A stretch of DNA of 64,000 nt from Aminobacter sp039907765 (GTDB taxonomy: Bacteria; Pseudomonadota; Alphaproteobacteria; Rhizobiales; Rhizobiaceae), in the NCBI RefSeq assembly GCF_039907765.1, contig NZ_JARDJI010000014.1:1-64000 (forward strand), in the 5' to 3' direction. This document shows, in pieces, positions 25,163 through 34,121 of this stretch. A program made the translations under genes and the position numbers. The notes beneath the pieces are model-generated. The model searched no databases. It was not told the origin of the DNA and was given only the letters and a program-made list of their open reading frames with translations. The first letter of the stretch is position 1. The number at the start of each line of letters is the position of its first letter.

Positions 25163-26091
25163 CTCATCTCGTAGGGCTGGCCGAGTTTGCTGGGCGCAGC
25201 GCCTTTGCCACGGACCACGACGAGCGTGACGATCGTCATGATGTAGGGAAGCGCCTGCAGCAGCTGATAGGGCACAACGATGGATGCCTGCGCCTGGAGC
25301 ATCAGCTGCAGCGCGTAGAACAGGCCGAAGAGCAGCGAGACGAAGAACGCTCCCATCGGCGACCAGCGTGCAAAGACGACCACGGCGAGCGCGATGAAGC
25401 CGCGGCCGGAGGTGATGCCCTCGACGAACTGATTGGAATGCCCGAGCGTCAGGAAGGCCCCGCCGAGGCCAGCGAGCCCAGTGCCGACCAGCACCGCGGC
25501 ATAGCGGTAGCTCGCAACATTGCGACCGGCGACGTCGACGGCTTTGGGGTGTTCGCCGACGGCGCGCAGCGTCAGGCCGAAGGACGTGCGGAAGAGCACA
25601 AGGCTGGCCAGGATCGTGACGAGGATCGTCGAATAGACGATGAGGTTCTGCCGGAAGAAGGCTTCGCCAAGAAAGGGGATATCGCTCAGGAAGGGGATTT
25701 GCACGGGCTGCGCGATCTCGATGCCCTTGCCGGTCGAGACGTAATAGGTACGGAACAGGAATGCTGTGAGGCCCATGCCGAGCAGGTTCAGCGCCGCACC
25801 CACAACGATTTGGTCCGCCTTGATGGTGATCGTAAAGAAGGCAAAGATTACCCCGAACAGCATGCCGCCCGCGATGCCGGCCAGTAAGCCAAGCGGGATA
25901 CTGCCGGTGGCGAAGGCTGCAGCGAAGCCGCAGAAGGCACCGACGAGCATGGTGCCTTCCAGCCCGATATTGAGCACGCCCGCTCGCTCGGAAAATATTT
26001 CGCCGATCGAGGCGAAGATCAGGGGCGTCGCAAGCCTCCAGGCGGCGCCGGCAAGCGTCGCGAGAAAGGTGAGAAACATCATGTCGTCCAT
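25159..26091 (-). CDS. ABC importer permease (NupC/YufQ-like)
   Basis: A 310-residue BPD_transp_2-type permease with about eight to nine hydrophobic segments and the conserved GEIFSERAGVLNIGLEGTMLVGA near the N-terminus, plus the TLRAVGEHPKAVDVAGRN cytoplasmic loop that contacts the ATPase. It forms the membrane channel with the permease encoded at 26227-27321. It is translationally coupled to the ATPase gene. Confidence 0.94.
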   Translation of the reverse strand: MDDMMFLTFLATLAGAAWRLATPLIFASIGEIFSERAGVLNIGLEGTMLVGAFCGFAAAFATGSIPLGLLAGIAGGMLFGVIFAFFTITIKADQIVVGAALNLLGMGLTAFLFRTYYVSTGKGIEIAQPVQIPFLSDIPFLGEAFFRQNLIVYSTILVTILASLVLFRTSFGLTLRAVGEHPKAVDVAGRNVASYRYAAVLVGTGLAGLGGAFLTLGHSNQFVEGITSGRGFIALAVVVFARWSPMGAFFVSLLFGLFYALQLMLQAQASIVVPYQLLQALPYIMTIVTLVVVRGKGAAPSKLGQPYEMR

Positions 26092-26118
26092 GGAGATACC
26101 CCTCAGGAAGGTCGCCTA

Positions 26119-26166
26119 GAGCAATTCCGGCAAGGTGCGCGAAGTGGTCCTGCCCGGGAATTGCGC
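26119..26166. repeat. rhizobial-type intergenic palindromic repeat
   Basis: GCAATTCC (26121-26128) and GGAATTGC (26157-26164) flank a roughly 28-base centre in the 135-base gap between the two permease genes. The AGAGCAATTCC...GGAATTGCGCAAA form resembles a dispersed palindromic element I associate with rhizobial intergenic regions. It may form an RNA hairpin within the operon transcript. Confidence 0.6.
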
Positions 26167-26226
26167 AAATGCTCCAAAGTTTTGTTTTCCCTCAGGGCTC
26201 AGTCGCCTTGCGGGAGTTTCCATTCT

Positions 26227-27321
26227 TCAAGCCACGATCCTGCGGATGTCGCGCAGCCTGGTGAAGGCGACGACCGAGAGAATGACGATACCCTGTATGA
26301 TCAGAACGAGGACCTGCGGCACCTGCGAGGTGATTTGCAGCACCTCCGAGCCGGAGCGAAGAGTCGCGAAGAGCCCGCCCGAAACGATCGCCGCCAGGGG
26401 GTTGTTGCCGGCAAGCAGCGCGACCGCGATGCCTTCGAAACCGTAGCCCGGCGAAATGTTCTGGTAGAGGCGGTGCGTGACACCCGCCACTTCGAAGGCG
26501 CCGGCCAGCCCCGCCATTGCACCGGAAATGCACATTGCGATCATCACGTTGCGGGCGACCTGCATACCGGCATAGCGGGCTGCGTATGGATTGAGACCAA
26601 CGACGCGGAGTGCAAAGCCGCGGCTGCTGCGCTGCAAGAAGATGTAGAGCGCGACTGCCAAAACGACGGCGACGATGATACCGATATGGAGGCGCATGTC
26701 GGAGACGATGCGTGGCGTCCAGGCTTCGCGGATAAGTCGGGCAGATTGAGGATAGGCAGCACTTGCATCGCGCATAGGGCCGGTGACGAGATAGCTCGTC
26801 AGGATCAGCGCGATGTAGTTGAGCATGATCGTTGTGACGATCTCGCTCGCCTGGAAGCGTACTTTGAGATAGCCGGCAACGCCTGCCCAAGCGGCACCCG
26901 CCAAGGCGCCGGCCAGCATGACAAGCGGCGCATGCACCCAGACGGAAAGCCCGTCAAAACTGGTGCCGACCAACGTGGCGGCAATCGCGCCAGCATAGAG
27001 CTGGCCCTCGGCGCCGATGTTCCAGATCGAACAGCGGAAGGCGACGCAGAGGCCGGCGCCGATAAGGATCAGCGGCGTCGCCTTCAGCAGGATTTCGCCA
27101 ACCGAGCGCATGTCCTGAAAGGAGCCAAAGATCATCACCGTGACCACGTCGCTCCCATTGAAGCCGTTCAGCCACAAAAGGGCCGCGCCGCAGGCAAGCG
27201 CGACAAGGACAGCTGCGGCCGGCGTCACGGCGTTTATCACGGCTTGCCTGAGCGTTCGGCCGAAAGCTTGGGCTGCTTGAGGATACACGTTCTCACGCAC
27301 TCCCTGGTTTACCTGTTCCAT
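26227..27321 (-). CDS. ABC importer permease (NupB/YufP-like)
   Basis: A 364-residue permease with an N-terminal membrane segment (VTPAAAVLVALACGAALLWL) and the family landmarks ATPLILIGAGLCVAFRCSIWNIGAEGQLYAG and ALRVVGLNPYAARYAGM. The ATG at 27321 (MEQVNQ) is preferred over the longer frame to 27420, which overlaps the binding-protein gene. It pairs with the permease at 25159-26091 to form the importer channel. Confidence 0.93.
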   Translation of the reverse strand: MEQVNQGVRENVYPQAAQAFGRTLRQAVINAVTPAAAVLVALACGAALLWLNGFNGSDVVTVMIFGSFQDMRSVGEILLKATPLILIGAGLCVAFRCSIWNIGAEGQLYAGAIAATLVGTSFDGLSVWVHAPLVMLAGALAGAAWAGVAGYLKVRFQASEIVTTIMLNYIALILTSYLVTGPMRDASAAYPQSARLIREAWTPRIVSDMRLHIGIIVAVVLAVALYIFLQRSSRGFALRVVGLNPYAARYAGMQVARNVMIAMCISGAMAGLAGAFEVAGVTHRLYQNISPGYGFEGIAVALLAGNNPLAAIVSGGLFATLRSGSEVLQITSQVPQVLVLIIQGIVILSVVAFTRLRDIRRIVA

Positions 27322-27394
27322 GGGTCCGGTCCGAATGTTGGTATGAGGCGTAGCAAGGCGCTGCGGCCGAAGGGCCGGCCGCAGCGCTCGCCAG

Positions 27395-28375
27395 TCACTG
27401 GGCGTCGGTCTTGATCTCACCGGCAGCGATTTTGGCGCTGATCGCCATCACCTGGGCGCGGATATCTTCGGGCACGGAGACCGGGCCGTCATCGCGGAAG
27501 GTGAATGAGATGACTTTCGGATCCTTCAGGCCAAAGATGATGTTTTCCTTAGGCGGGCTGCCGTCTTTTATCGAGCGCACGACTTCCACCACGCCCTGGG
27601 CGTAATCGGCAACGTAGAGGCCGAGAATGTTGTTGGGTGCGACCTGGGTAAAGTCGCTGAAGATCGAAAAAGAGCGCACAGCCGACCCGGATTCCGAGAT
27701 CGCCTGATAGCCGCCGACGGTTGCACCCGAAGCATTCGGCACGACGAAATCCGCACCCTGCGAAATCATGCTCAAGGCTGCTTCCTTGGCAGCGGTCGTA
27801 TCGGTGAAGTTGCCGATATAGGCCTCGCTGATAGGGAATTCCGGATTGACGCTCTTGGCGCCGTTCTTGAAGCCGACAAAGGCCTGCTGGATCGGCGGGA
27901 TTTCCATGCCGCCGACGAGGCCGGCCTTTTTGCCCATCTTAGCTGCGATGACGCCCATGAGGTAGAAGGGCTGGCTCGTATCGGTGTTGAGGCCGATGAC
28001 ATTGCCTTCGTGAATGCTGCTCGACGAGATCAGGAAATAGGTGTCGGGATAATCGAGCGCGACTTCCAGTGCGGCGTCCTGGAATTCGAAGCCATGGCCG
28101 AGGATGACCTTGTAGCCCTGGCTGGCATAGTCGCGGAACGCCTTTTCGAACGAGGCCGGATTCTGTTGCAACTCGACATAGCTGATCTTGGCACCGAGCT
28201 GTTCTTCGACGCCCTTCAGCGCATTGAAGCCGATCCGGTTCCATCCCTCTTCCGAAACGCTGCCGGGCACGAGAAGGCCCATCTTGAAGTCTTCGGCCTG
28301 TGCCATCGCCGGAATGGACACGGCGATGGTCAGCGCCGCCACTCCTTCCACGAACGTTCTGCGTGAAAGTCTCAT
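27395..28375 (-). CDS. BMP-family ABC importer substrate-binding protein, first copy
   Basis: A 326-residue BMP/PnrA-type periplasmic binding protein. The N-terminus MRLSRRTFVEGVAALTIAVS is a twin-arginine-like signal (RRTF) with cleavage after AMAQA. The conserved KMGLLVPGSVSEEGWNRIGF and FLISSSSIHEGNVIG segments follow. The ATG at 28375 has GGAGGAAGAGCA upstream. BMP proteins bind nucleosides; here the ligand could be a nucleoside or nucleobase analogue. It is one of two adjacent paralogues, which could give the importer a broader ligand range. Confidence 0.92.
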   Translation of the reverse strand: MRLSRRTFVEGVAALTIAVSIPAMAQAEDFKMGLLVPGSVSEEGWNRIGFNALKGVEEQLGAKISYVELQQNPASFEKAFRDYASQGYKVILGHGFEFQDAALEVALDYPDTYFLISSSSIHEGNVIGLNTDTSQPFYLMGVIAAKMGKKAGLVGGMEIPPIQQAFVGFKNGAKSVNPEFPISEAYIGNFTDTTAAKEAALSMISQGADFVVPNASGATVGGYQAISESGSAVRSFSIFSDFTQVAPNNILGLYVADYAQGVVEVVRSIKDGSPPKENIIFGLKDPKVISFTFRDDGPVSVPEDIRAQVMAISAKIAAGEIKTDAQ

Positions 28376-28414
28376 TGCTCTTCCTCCCATTTGATAATTT
28401 CCCAGGGACCGCGC

Positions 28415-29407
28415 TTATTTCGCGCGTGTCTGGATCTCGCCCGCAACGATCTTCGCACTCACTTCTTCCAGGTGATTGCGCAGGTCTTGCGGTATCGATC
28501 TGGCGGCTTCGTCATTGAAGGTGAACTTGATGACGTCCTTATCCTTCAGGCCGAAATCGACATTGCTTTGCGGCACGGCGCCGTCCCGAATGCCCGAGAC
28601 GATGCGTACGATGCCTTGACCGTAATCGGCGATGAACGTGCCGACGATGTTCTTGGGGGCGACCTCGGTGTGGTCGCTATAGACGCTAAAGGTGCCGGAC
28701 TGCGTGCCTGATTCCTGCGCGGCGTGGATGACGCCCAGTCCTGCGTCGTTCGCATTGGGAACGACGAAATCGGCGCCCTGGGCCATCATGTTCACTGCGG
28801 CTTCCTTGGCGGCGCTCGCATCGGTGAAGCTGTTGATGAAAACCGTGGACACGGGGAAGTCCGGGTTCACGCTCTCGGCACCTTTCCGAAAGCCCTCGAA
28901 GGCATGCGCGATGGGCGGAATTTCCATGCCACCGATAAGGCCCGCGCCCTTACCCATCTTCGCGGCGATCACACCCATGAGGTAGAAGGGCTGGCTGGCA
29001 TCGGTATTGAGGCCGATGACTTTCCCTTCATGTACGCTGCTCGACGAGATGAGGAAAACGGTGTCGGGGAAATCCTCAGCCGTCGTGAGGGCGGCGTCCT
29101 GGAACTGGAAGCCATGGCCCAGAACGACCTGATAGCCCTGGCTCGCATAGTCGCGGAACGCCTTTTCGAAGGCGGCTGGGTTCTCGGCCATCTCGACATA
29201 GCTGATCTTGGCGCCGAGCTCCTTTTCCACTCGCTTCAGCGCGTCATAGGCGATCCGGTTCCAGCCTTCCTCCGCGATACTGCCGGGCACCAAGAGGCCC
29301 ATCTTGAAATCTTCAGCATAGGCATGGCCAAGCCAGATCATGCCGGCAAAGGCTGACCCGAGAGTGGAGGCAAGCAGCGAACGACGTGAAAATGCAGTGC
29401 TCTTCAT
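28415..29407 (-). CDS. BMP-family ABC importer substrate-binding protein, second copy
   Basis: A 330-residue paralogue of the preceding binding protein, sharing DFKMGLLVPGS, EEGWNRI, YASQGY..VLGHGF and LGNTD-like segments, with a signal peptide (FSRRSLLASTLGSAFAGMIW, RR-containing). Sequence drift between the two copies is substantial outside these motifs, indicating an older duplication with probably different ligands. It is preceded by the deaminase gene and followed within 40 bases by the first copy, so all belong to one operon read on the minus strand. Confidence 0.92.
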   Translation of the reverse strand: MKSTAFSRRSLLASTLGSAFAGMIWLGHAYAEDFKMGLLVPGSIAEEGWNRIAYDALKRVEKELGAKISYVEMAENPAAFEKAFRDYASQGYQVVLGHGFQFQDAALTTAEDFPDTVFLISSSSVHEGKVIGLNTDASQPFYLMGVIAAKMGKGAGLIGGMEIPPIAHAFEGFRKGAESVNPDFPVSTVFINSFTDASAAKEAAVNMMAQGADFVVPNANDAGLGVIHAAQESGTQSGTFSVYSDHTEVAPKNIVGTFIADYGQGIVRIVSGIRDGAVPQSNVDFGLKDKDVIKFTFNDEAARSIPQDLRNHLEEVSAKIVAGEIQTRAK

Positions 29408-29457
29408 CCAATACTCCCATTAGATTGAAGTCCAATCCCCCGGAGTTGCTGCTCGGC

Positions 29458-30765
29458 TTATGCGTCCTCCTTCAAGCGAACGGTGCCGGTCGTGCTCTGT
29501 GAGACGAGACGACCCTTCGAGAAGACGAAGGCCCGGTCAGGCCCGCCAGCAACCAGCGTATCGGTATCGACGCAGTCGGTGACGACGAAGTCTGCGCGGG
29601 CGCCAGCCTTGAGGCCGTGCTCCTTGCCGAGGCCCATCAGGCGGGCAGGCGCTGTCGTGATCATGCGGTGGGCGGCAGCGAGTTCATCGCCCCGAAGATG
29701 GCCGGCGAGCAGTGTCCAGCGCGCGATCTCCAGCATGTCGCCCGAACCGGTCGGCACGAAGGGGTCCTGGATGTTGTCCGACGCTGTGGCGATGGTGACG
29801 CCGGCACGATAGAGCTCGGCTACACGCGTCAGGCCGCGCGGCGGCAACATCTCGGCGTCGCGGCCTTGCAGGTAGAGGTTCGCCGCCGGCAATGTGACGA
29901 CGCCGACATCAAGCGCCAGAAGACGTTCAGCGACATGCTGGAATTCCTTGCGGGGTAGGGCACTCAGCACGGAGACGTGGCTGAATACGGTGCGGCCCTG
30001 CATGCCGAAGCGCTCGACCCGCTCGAGAGCTGCATCAAGCAGATGCACATCGGCCTTGAGGTGTTCATCGAGATGCAGATCGACCGGTTTTCCCGCCTTC
30101 ACGGCGGCGGAAAACAACATGTCGAGGTAACGTGGTGGGTCTTCCGAGACAGCAGGTGTGCCACCCACTGCATCGGCGAGTGCCACCGCACCGTCGATTT
30201 TCTCAGTCAGCCAGTCGAAGTCCTGGCTGGGATGCGGTGTCATGAAGGCCACGAGTTGGAGAACAATGTCGTCTCTTACTTCGTCGCGGACACCTGCGAG
30301 CGTCTCGATGCCATGGAAGCCCGCATCCTTGTCGATGTTGACGTGGCTGCGAATGGCGGTCGTGCCGCGGGAAAGACACCGCCTGATGGTGCGCATCGCC
30401 CGCTTATGGATGTCATCGGGACCGGCGGTTCGGGCATATTTGGCGAATGCCTCGCGGGCGCCTTGGAGCGTGCCGGAAGGATTGGGGGTAAAGCGCAGCA
30501 CTCCGGTCTTGTCGAGGTGCTGGTGCACATCGATGAAACCTGACGAAACCAGCATGCCTGTAATGTCGACGCAGGCGCTGCAGGACCTGGTGTCCAGGGA
30601 CGGCCCGATTGCGACAAAGCGCCCATCCGCCCCGACTATGATGTCGCTGACCGCTTGCGAGCCGTCCGCCTGAATGACAGCTCCCCCGGTGAGTGCAAAG
30701 GGCTGTCCAGAGACGAGGTCTGCTATGGATGCAGTTGGAATATCGCGCACAGCTTGTTCCCGCAT
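29458..30765 (-). CDS. cytosine-deaminase-like amidohydrolase
   Basis: A 435-residue amidohydrolase of the cytosine deaminase/isocytosine deaminase group. The metal set is visible: SSGFIDVHQHLDKTG (HxH), LHLDEHLKAD, HVSVLSALP and TIATASDNIQDPF (catalytic Asp). It is first in the minus-strand operon with BMP, permease and ATPase genes, so import and deamination of an aminated heterocycle appear coupled. A second relative, disrupted by an IS110 element, lies at 34229-37083. The RBS is weak; the start is taken as the first ATG compatible with the family N-terminus. Confidence 0.9.
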   Translation of the reverse strand: MREQAVRDIPTASIADLVSGQPFALTGGAVIQADGSQAVSDIIVGADGRFVAIGPSLDTRSCSACVDITGMLVSSGFIDVHQHLDKTGVLRFTPNPSGTLQGAREAFAKYARTAGPDDIHKRAMRTIRRCLSRGTTAIRSHVNIDKDAGFHGIETLAGVRDEVRDDIVLQLVAFMTPHPSQDFDWLTEKIDGAVALADAVGGTPAVSEDPPRYLDMLFSAAVKAGKPVDLHLDEHLKADVHLLDAALERVERFGMQGRTVFSHVSVLSALPRKEFQHVAERLLALDVGVVTLPAANLYLQGRDAEMLPPRGLTRVAELYRAGVTIATASDNIQDPFVPTGSGDMLEIARWTLLAGHLRGDELAAAHRMITTAPARLMGLGKEHGLKAGARADFVVTDCVDTDTLVAGGPDRAFVFSKGRLVSQSTTGTVRLKEDA

Positions 30766-31305
30766 TCTTGTTATGACGGAAAGAGAGCACGGGCGATTAA
30801 TTTAGACAAATTTATTATTTCAATCATTTGATGACCAAAAGATAATAATCGGTCGCTCGCAAATGGCCGGTTCAGCAAGCCGATTTTGTCGAAGGCGACC
30901 ATTCCCGAAAGGGGCGAAAACTCCGACGGCATCTGCCTCGAAATCACGGAAAGCATCACCATTTTGGCTCACGCCTTCGTGTTTGAATGTCAACGCCATC
31001 AGCCTGCTGCCCGACCTGGAACTGGCATAGACGTCTACTGCCGCTATACAGGGCGGGCGGACCCAAGAAAAATCACCAACCGCCCGGCGTCGTTGCGCGA
31101 CATATCCTGGCTGGATCCCGTGCAGGTTCATGTCATCGATCAGCTGCAGGCGTAGCCGACTGATCGGAGCACAGGATGTCTCACCGCGCCCATCCCGCGC
31201 AGCGGGGCCGGTCCGCCCTGGGTGGGCAGGATTCTATCAGCGATGTGGTGCGGTGGCCGAGGCCGGAACGGGCACTCCGTGCCCGCACAACTCTGGTGCC
31301 AGGAC
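30766..31305. other. intergenic region, no supported gene; contains a 7-bp GC hairpin
   Basis: This 540-base stretch contains the upstream region of the importer operon and the 3' flank of the amidase. Short open frames exist on both strands but show no recognisable motif. The hairpin CGGGCAC-tcc-GTGCCCG at 31270-31286 lies 20 bases after the amidase stop and may terminate it weakly. An AT-rich segment at 30795-30850 is a possible promoter area for the deaminase gene. Confidence 0.4.
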
Positions 31306-32751
31306 CTAACCTAGCATCGGCGGGATTCCGATCGGCGCGGCCTCCTGGATGGCTGCCGCAATGGCAAGGACTGCAGGTTCGCTCAACCGTGGGCCGACAA
31401 TCTGCAGGCCGACGGGTAGGCCCGAGCGGCTGAGCCCCACGGGAACCGAAACGGAGACCAGGCTGACCAATGTGATGAGAAAGCAAGGCGCCATCCAATC
31501 CGTATAGCTGGCCAGCTTCCGACCACCGATTTCGGTCGGAAAGTTCTGCGTCACCGGAAACGGTTCTACAGGCGAGGTCGGTGTGATCAGGAAATCATAA
31601 ACGTTGAACAGCTCGCGAAAACGCTTCAGCGCGACGTCACGCGCATGTTGCGCCCGGGCGAGATCCAGAACAGATTGCCCTAATCCTAGCTTGACGTTTC
31701 CGGCAAGATTGGGATCGACCTGGTCCACCTGGTCCATCTGGTCCATCTGGTCCATCTGGTCAAGACGGTCTAGCTGTTGCTCCACCATCCACTGCGCGCG
31801 GAGGACCCGATAGATATCTATCGCTTCGGGCACGCTGAATCCGCACTCCTCGACGTATCCGCCTGCCTCGGACAGTAAAGCGGCAGCGGAGCGGCAGAGG
31901 CGGTCGATCTCCGGCTCGACACCAATGCCAGCCAGATCGGGCGCAAAAGCAAATTTCTTGCCCTTAGGACCGCCTGAGCGGCGCATAGCGTCGAGTGCGC
32001 TGTCCCATGGTGCAGGGATCGATATCGGCCAGGTACCGTCGAATCCCGTCATGCCGTCCAGCATAAGCGCGGCATCTTCTGCTGTTCTGGCGAGCGGTCC
32101 ATGGACCTGGCCAGGGTCCCAGGACGCGACCATTGGTGCGTTGGGGATCAGGCCAGGTGTCGTGCGCAACCCGACAACCCCGCAGAATGATGCCGGCATG
32201 CGCAGCGAGCAGCCGAAGTCGGTGCCGTGACCGATTGGCACCATTCCGGAAGCCACTGCGACGGCGGAGCCCCCGGAAGATCCCGCCGGGCTCAACTCCG
32301 TGTTCCAGGGATTGCGTGTAGCACCAAAAACCGAATTTACGGTGTTGGCGCCGGCCGCGAATTCAGGCGTGCTCGTTTTTCCAAGGATAATGGCTCCGGC
32401 CTTTCTGAGACGGCTTACAGCCTCGCAGTCGGCATCAGGAACATTTTCGCGATAAAGCGGGGAAGCGTAAGTCGTCCGGATGCCCGCGGTTTCGGAGATG
32501 TCCTTGATGACGATGGGGAGCCCGTGTAGCGGCCCGACCCGATCCCCCCTTGCCAGCGCGCTGTCTGCCTGCTTGGCCGCGTCCAGGGCCGCTTCGTCTG
32601 CAAGCGTGACAATTGCGTTCAGCACAGGGTTGAAGCGCTCGATCTGCGCGATGCATGAGCTCACGAGCTCGACCGAACTCACTTCGCGAGAAGCGATGAG
32701 CTGGCGCAATTCAACAGCCGGCATTGCCGAGAGGATTGGGTCGGACGCCAT
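31306..32751 (-). CDS. amidase-signature family hydrolase (possible ureidomalonase-like)
   Basis: A 481-residue amidase-signature enzyme. The Lys-cisSer-Ser triad region is seen as LPIVIKD (Lys), SPAGSSGGSAVAVASGMVP (glycine/serine strip) and GTDFGCSLRMPASFCGVVG, the last being a variant of the usual GTDxGGSxRxPA. The start at 32751 gives MASDPILS and skips a long arginine-rich in-frame extension. Amidase-signature enzymes hydrolyse amide bonds; beside a barbiturase-like gene the closest known role would be ureidomalonate hydrolysis in oxidative pyrimidine breakdown. A tandem 9-base repeat encodes five DQM/DQV units near residues 330-345. Confidence 0.9.
   Translation of the reverse strand: MASDPILSAMPAVELRQLIASREVSSVELVSSCIAQIERFNPVLNAIVTLADEAALDAAKQADSALARGDRVGPLHGLPIVIKDISETAGIRTTYASPLYRENVPDADCEAVSRLRKAGAIILGKTSTPEFAAGANTVNSVFGATRNPWNTELSPAGSSGGSAVAVASGMVPIGHGTDFGCSLRMPASFCGVVGLRTTPGLIPNAPMVASWDPGQVHGPLARTAEDAALMLDGMTGFDGTWPISIPAPWDSALDAMRRSGGPKGKKFAFAPDLAGIGVEPEIDRLCRSAAALLSEAGGYVEECGFSVPEAIDIYRVLRAQWMVEQQLDRLDQMDQMDQMDQVDQVDPNLAGNVKLGLGQSVLDLARAQHARDVALKRFRELFNVYDFLITPTSPVEPFPVTQNFPTEIGGRKLASYTDWMAPCFLITLVSLVSVSVPVGLSRSGLPVGLQIVGPRLSEPAVLAIAAAIQEAAPIGIPPMLG
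31720..31761. repeat. 9-base tandem repeat inside the amidase gene
   Basis: CTGGTCCAY is repeated about four and a half times in direct tandem and stays in frame, encoding DQM/DQV triplets on the minus strand. Units 2-4 are identical. Slippage would add or remove three residues at a time without a frameshift. Confidence 0.85.
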
Positions 32752-32756
32752 TGGAG

Positions 32757-33607
32757 CTATTCTCCGAGGTCGACGATAGCGATGGTCGGGCCACCGCCGT
32801 GCGGCCCCTGGTGCATGGCATCGACCGAGACGAACACGGCGGGGTCGCCGATCGCTGCTGCGGCGACCCCGCCGACAGCCGCCTTGGCATGGTGGTGATG
32901 ATGGACATCTGAATCGTCCAGCATGATTTGGCGGCGATTGCGCAGCGTGCCACGCCTGTCCGCTTCGCATTTCATGAAGCAGTTGACGAGGCGGCCGTTG
33001 AGATCTTCCGGGCGCGGGCGTTCGGGAAGTTCCAGACCAGCGTTCCGGATTACATCGTAGATGCCGTCGATATCGAGCGCGTCCCTCATCACGGCATGGC
33101 CGATCCGGTAGCGGCCGCCGGCACCATCGCGATTGCCCATAAGGACGATTTGTGCCTGATCGAGTTCCACGCCCGACGAGCAGGACGCAACCGAGGAATA
33201 GAGGTCGAGGTTACGGCAGATTTCCTCTGCCTTTGGCATACTGATCTCACCGAGTGCGACCGCGATGCCGAGTCCTGTGGTGCCGTTCGAAACGCCCATG
33301 GAATCGTGCACTTCGCAAGCCACCGTGTGCCCGCGACCTTCGGCTGCCTGGACCGATTCAATGGTCAGGAGCGGCGTTTTGGTCTGCACATAGTGGACGT
33401 CGGCCGGATCTTCGATACCGGCACCTTCATCGCGGCGCGGACGCCCTCGGCTACCTTCTCCACCATGGCGATGCGACCGATATCCTCGGGCAGGATTTCC
33501 GGGCTCAACGCCCGACCGACGACGCGCCGCGAAATGCCCTTCGTGCCGGTCTGATCATTCCGCGAGAAATCGGTTGCATGCGGCGTGATGAACATTCTGG
33601 TCAACAA
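32757..33607 (-). pseudogene. barbiturase/cyanuric acid amidohydrolase-family gene, 5'-truncated and frameshifted
   Basis: The ring-opening amidohydrolase family (AtzD/TrzD/barbiturase) is recognisable by DSMGVSNGTTGLG, SSVASCSSGVELDQAQIVL, YRIGHAVMRDALDIDGIYD and a C-terminal DDSDVHHHHHAKAAVGG...MHQGPHGGGP. The upstream part in another frame (LPEDIGRIAMVEKVAEGVRAAMK) belongs to the same protein; one missing base at about 33423 (AAGGTGCC for AAGGATGCC) breaks the frame, and its restoration would give KDAGIEDPADVHYVQ. The first third of the gene is absent and the 5' end abuts a truncated SDR gene. Intact relatives cleave barbiturate or cyanurate rings. Confidence 0.82.
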
Positions 33608-34121
33608 CGCAGGAATCTACAACGAGACAAAGCTTATCGACGCCCCAGAGGGGGTCTGGCGCAAAACATTCGAGATCAACCTCTTTGGCCCGATTCATTG
33701 CATGCAGGTGTTTGGCCGCGCAATGGTCTCCTCAGGATGGGGACGTATCATCAACCTAGGTTCATTGGTCAGCGCCACGGCATTTGGGAGTGACATGGCG
33801 TATGTGGCGAGCAAGACAGCAATAGTCGGCCTTACCAGATCCGCAGCTGCGGAGATCGCCTGCAAAGGGGTAACGGTCAACACCATCTGTCCAGGCAACA
33901 TTCTAACCGACATGCTGCGAGATCTTGGAACGAAGGTCGAGACCCGTGACGGCCTCGAGCCTGGCGCCTTTATTGGCAATCGTGCCTCGTCGATACCTGC
34001 AAAGCGACTTGGGGAACCGGACGACATCGCTGCCATGGCCGCTTTCCTTTGCCGTGACGATGCAGGTTACGTCAACGGCCAGTCGCTGCACGTGAACGGC
34101 GGACTGTTTTTCAATTCCTGA
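33585..34121 (+). pseudogene. 5'-truncated short-chain dehydrogenase/reductase
   Basis: The sequence begins at the NILVNNAG motif of a classical SDR and continues through GRIINLGSLVS, the catalytic YVASK (Tyr and Lys) and the C-terminal GEPDDIAAMAAFLCRDDAGYVNGQSLHVNGG. The TGxxxGxG cofactor-binding N-terminus, about 80 residues, is absent, so the product cannot bind NAD(P) normally. The 5' end meets the 5'-truncated barbiturase gene head-to-head, indicating a deletion or inversion breakpoint at about 33585-33595. Confidence 0.8.

Noticed and set aside
30886..31155. 89-codon plus-strand frame upstream of the deaminase
   Set aside because: No recognisable motif, no ribosome site and an equally long frame on the other strand.
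31181..31498. Small frames around the amidase 3' end
   Set aside because: They are low-complexity reads over a GC hairpin and the amidase end.
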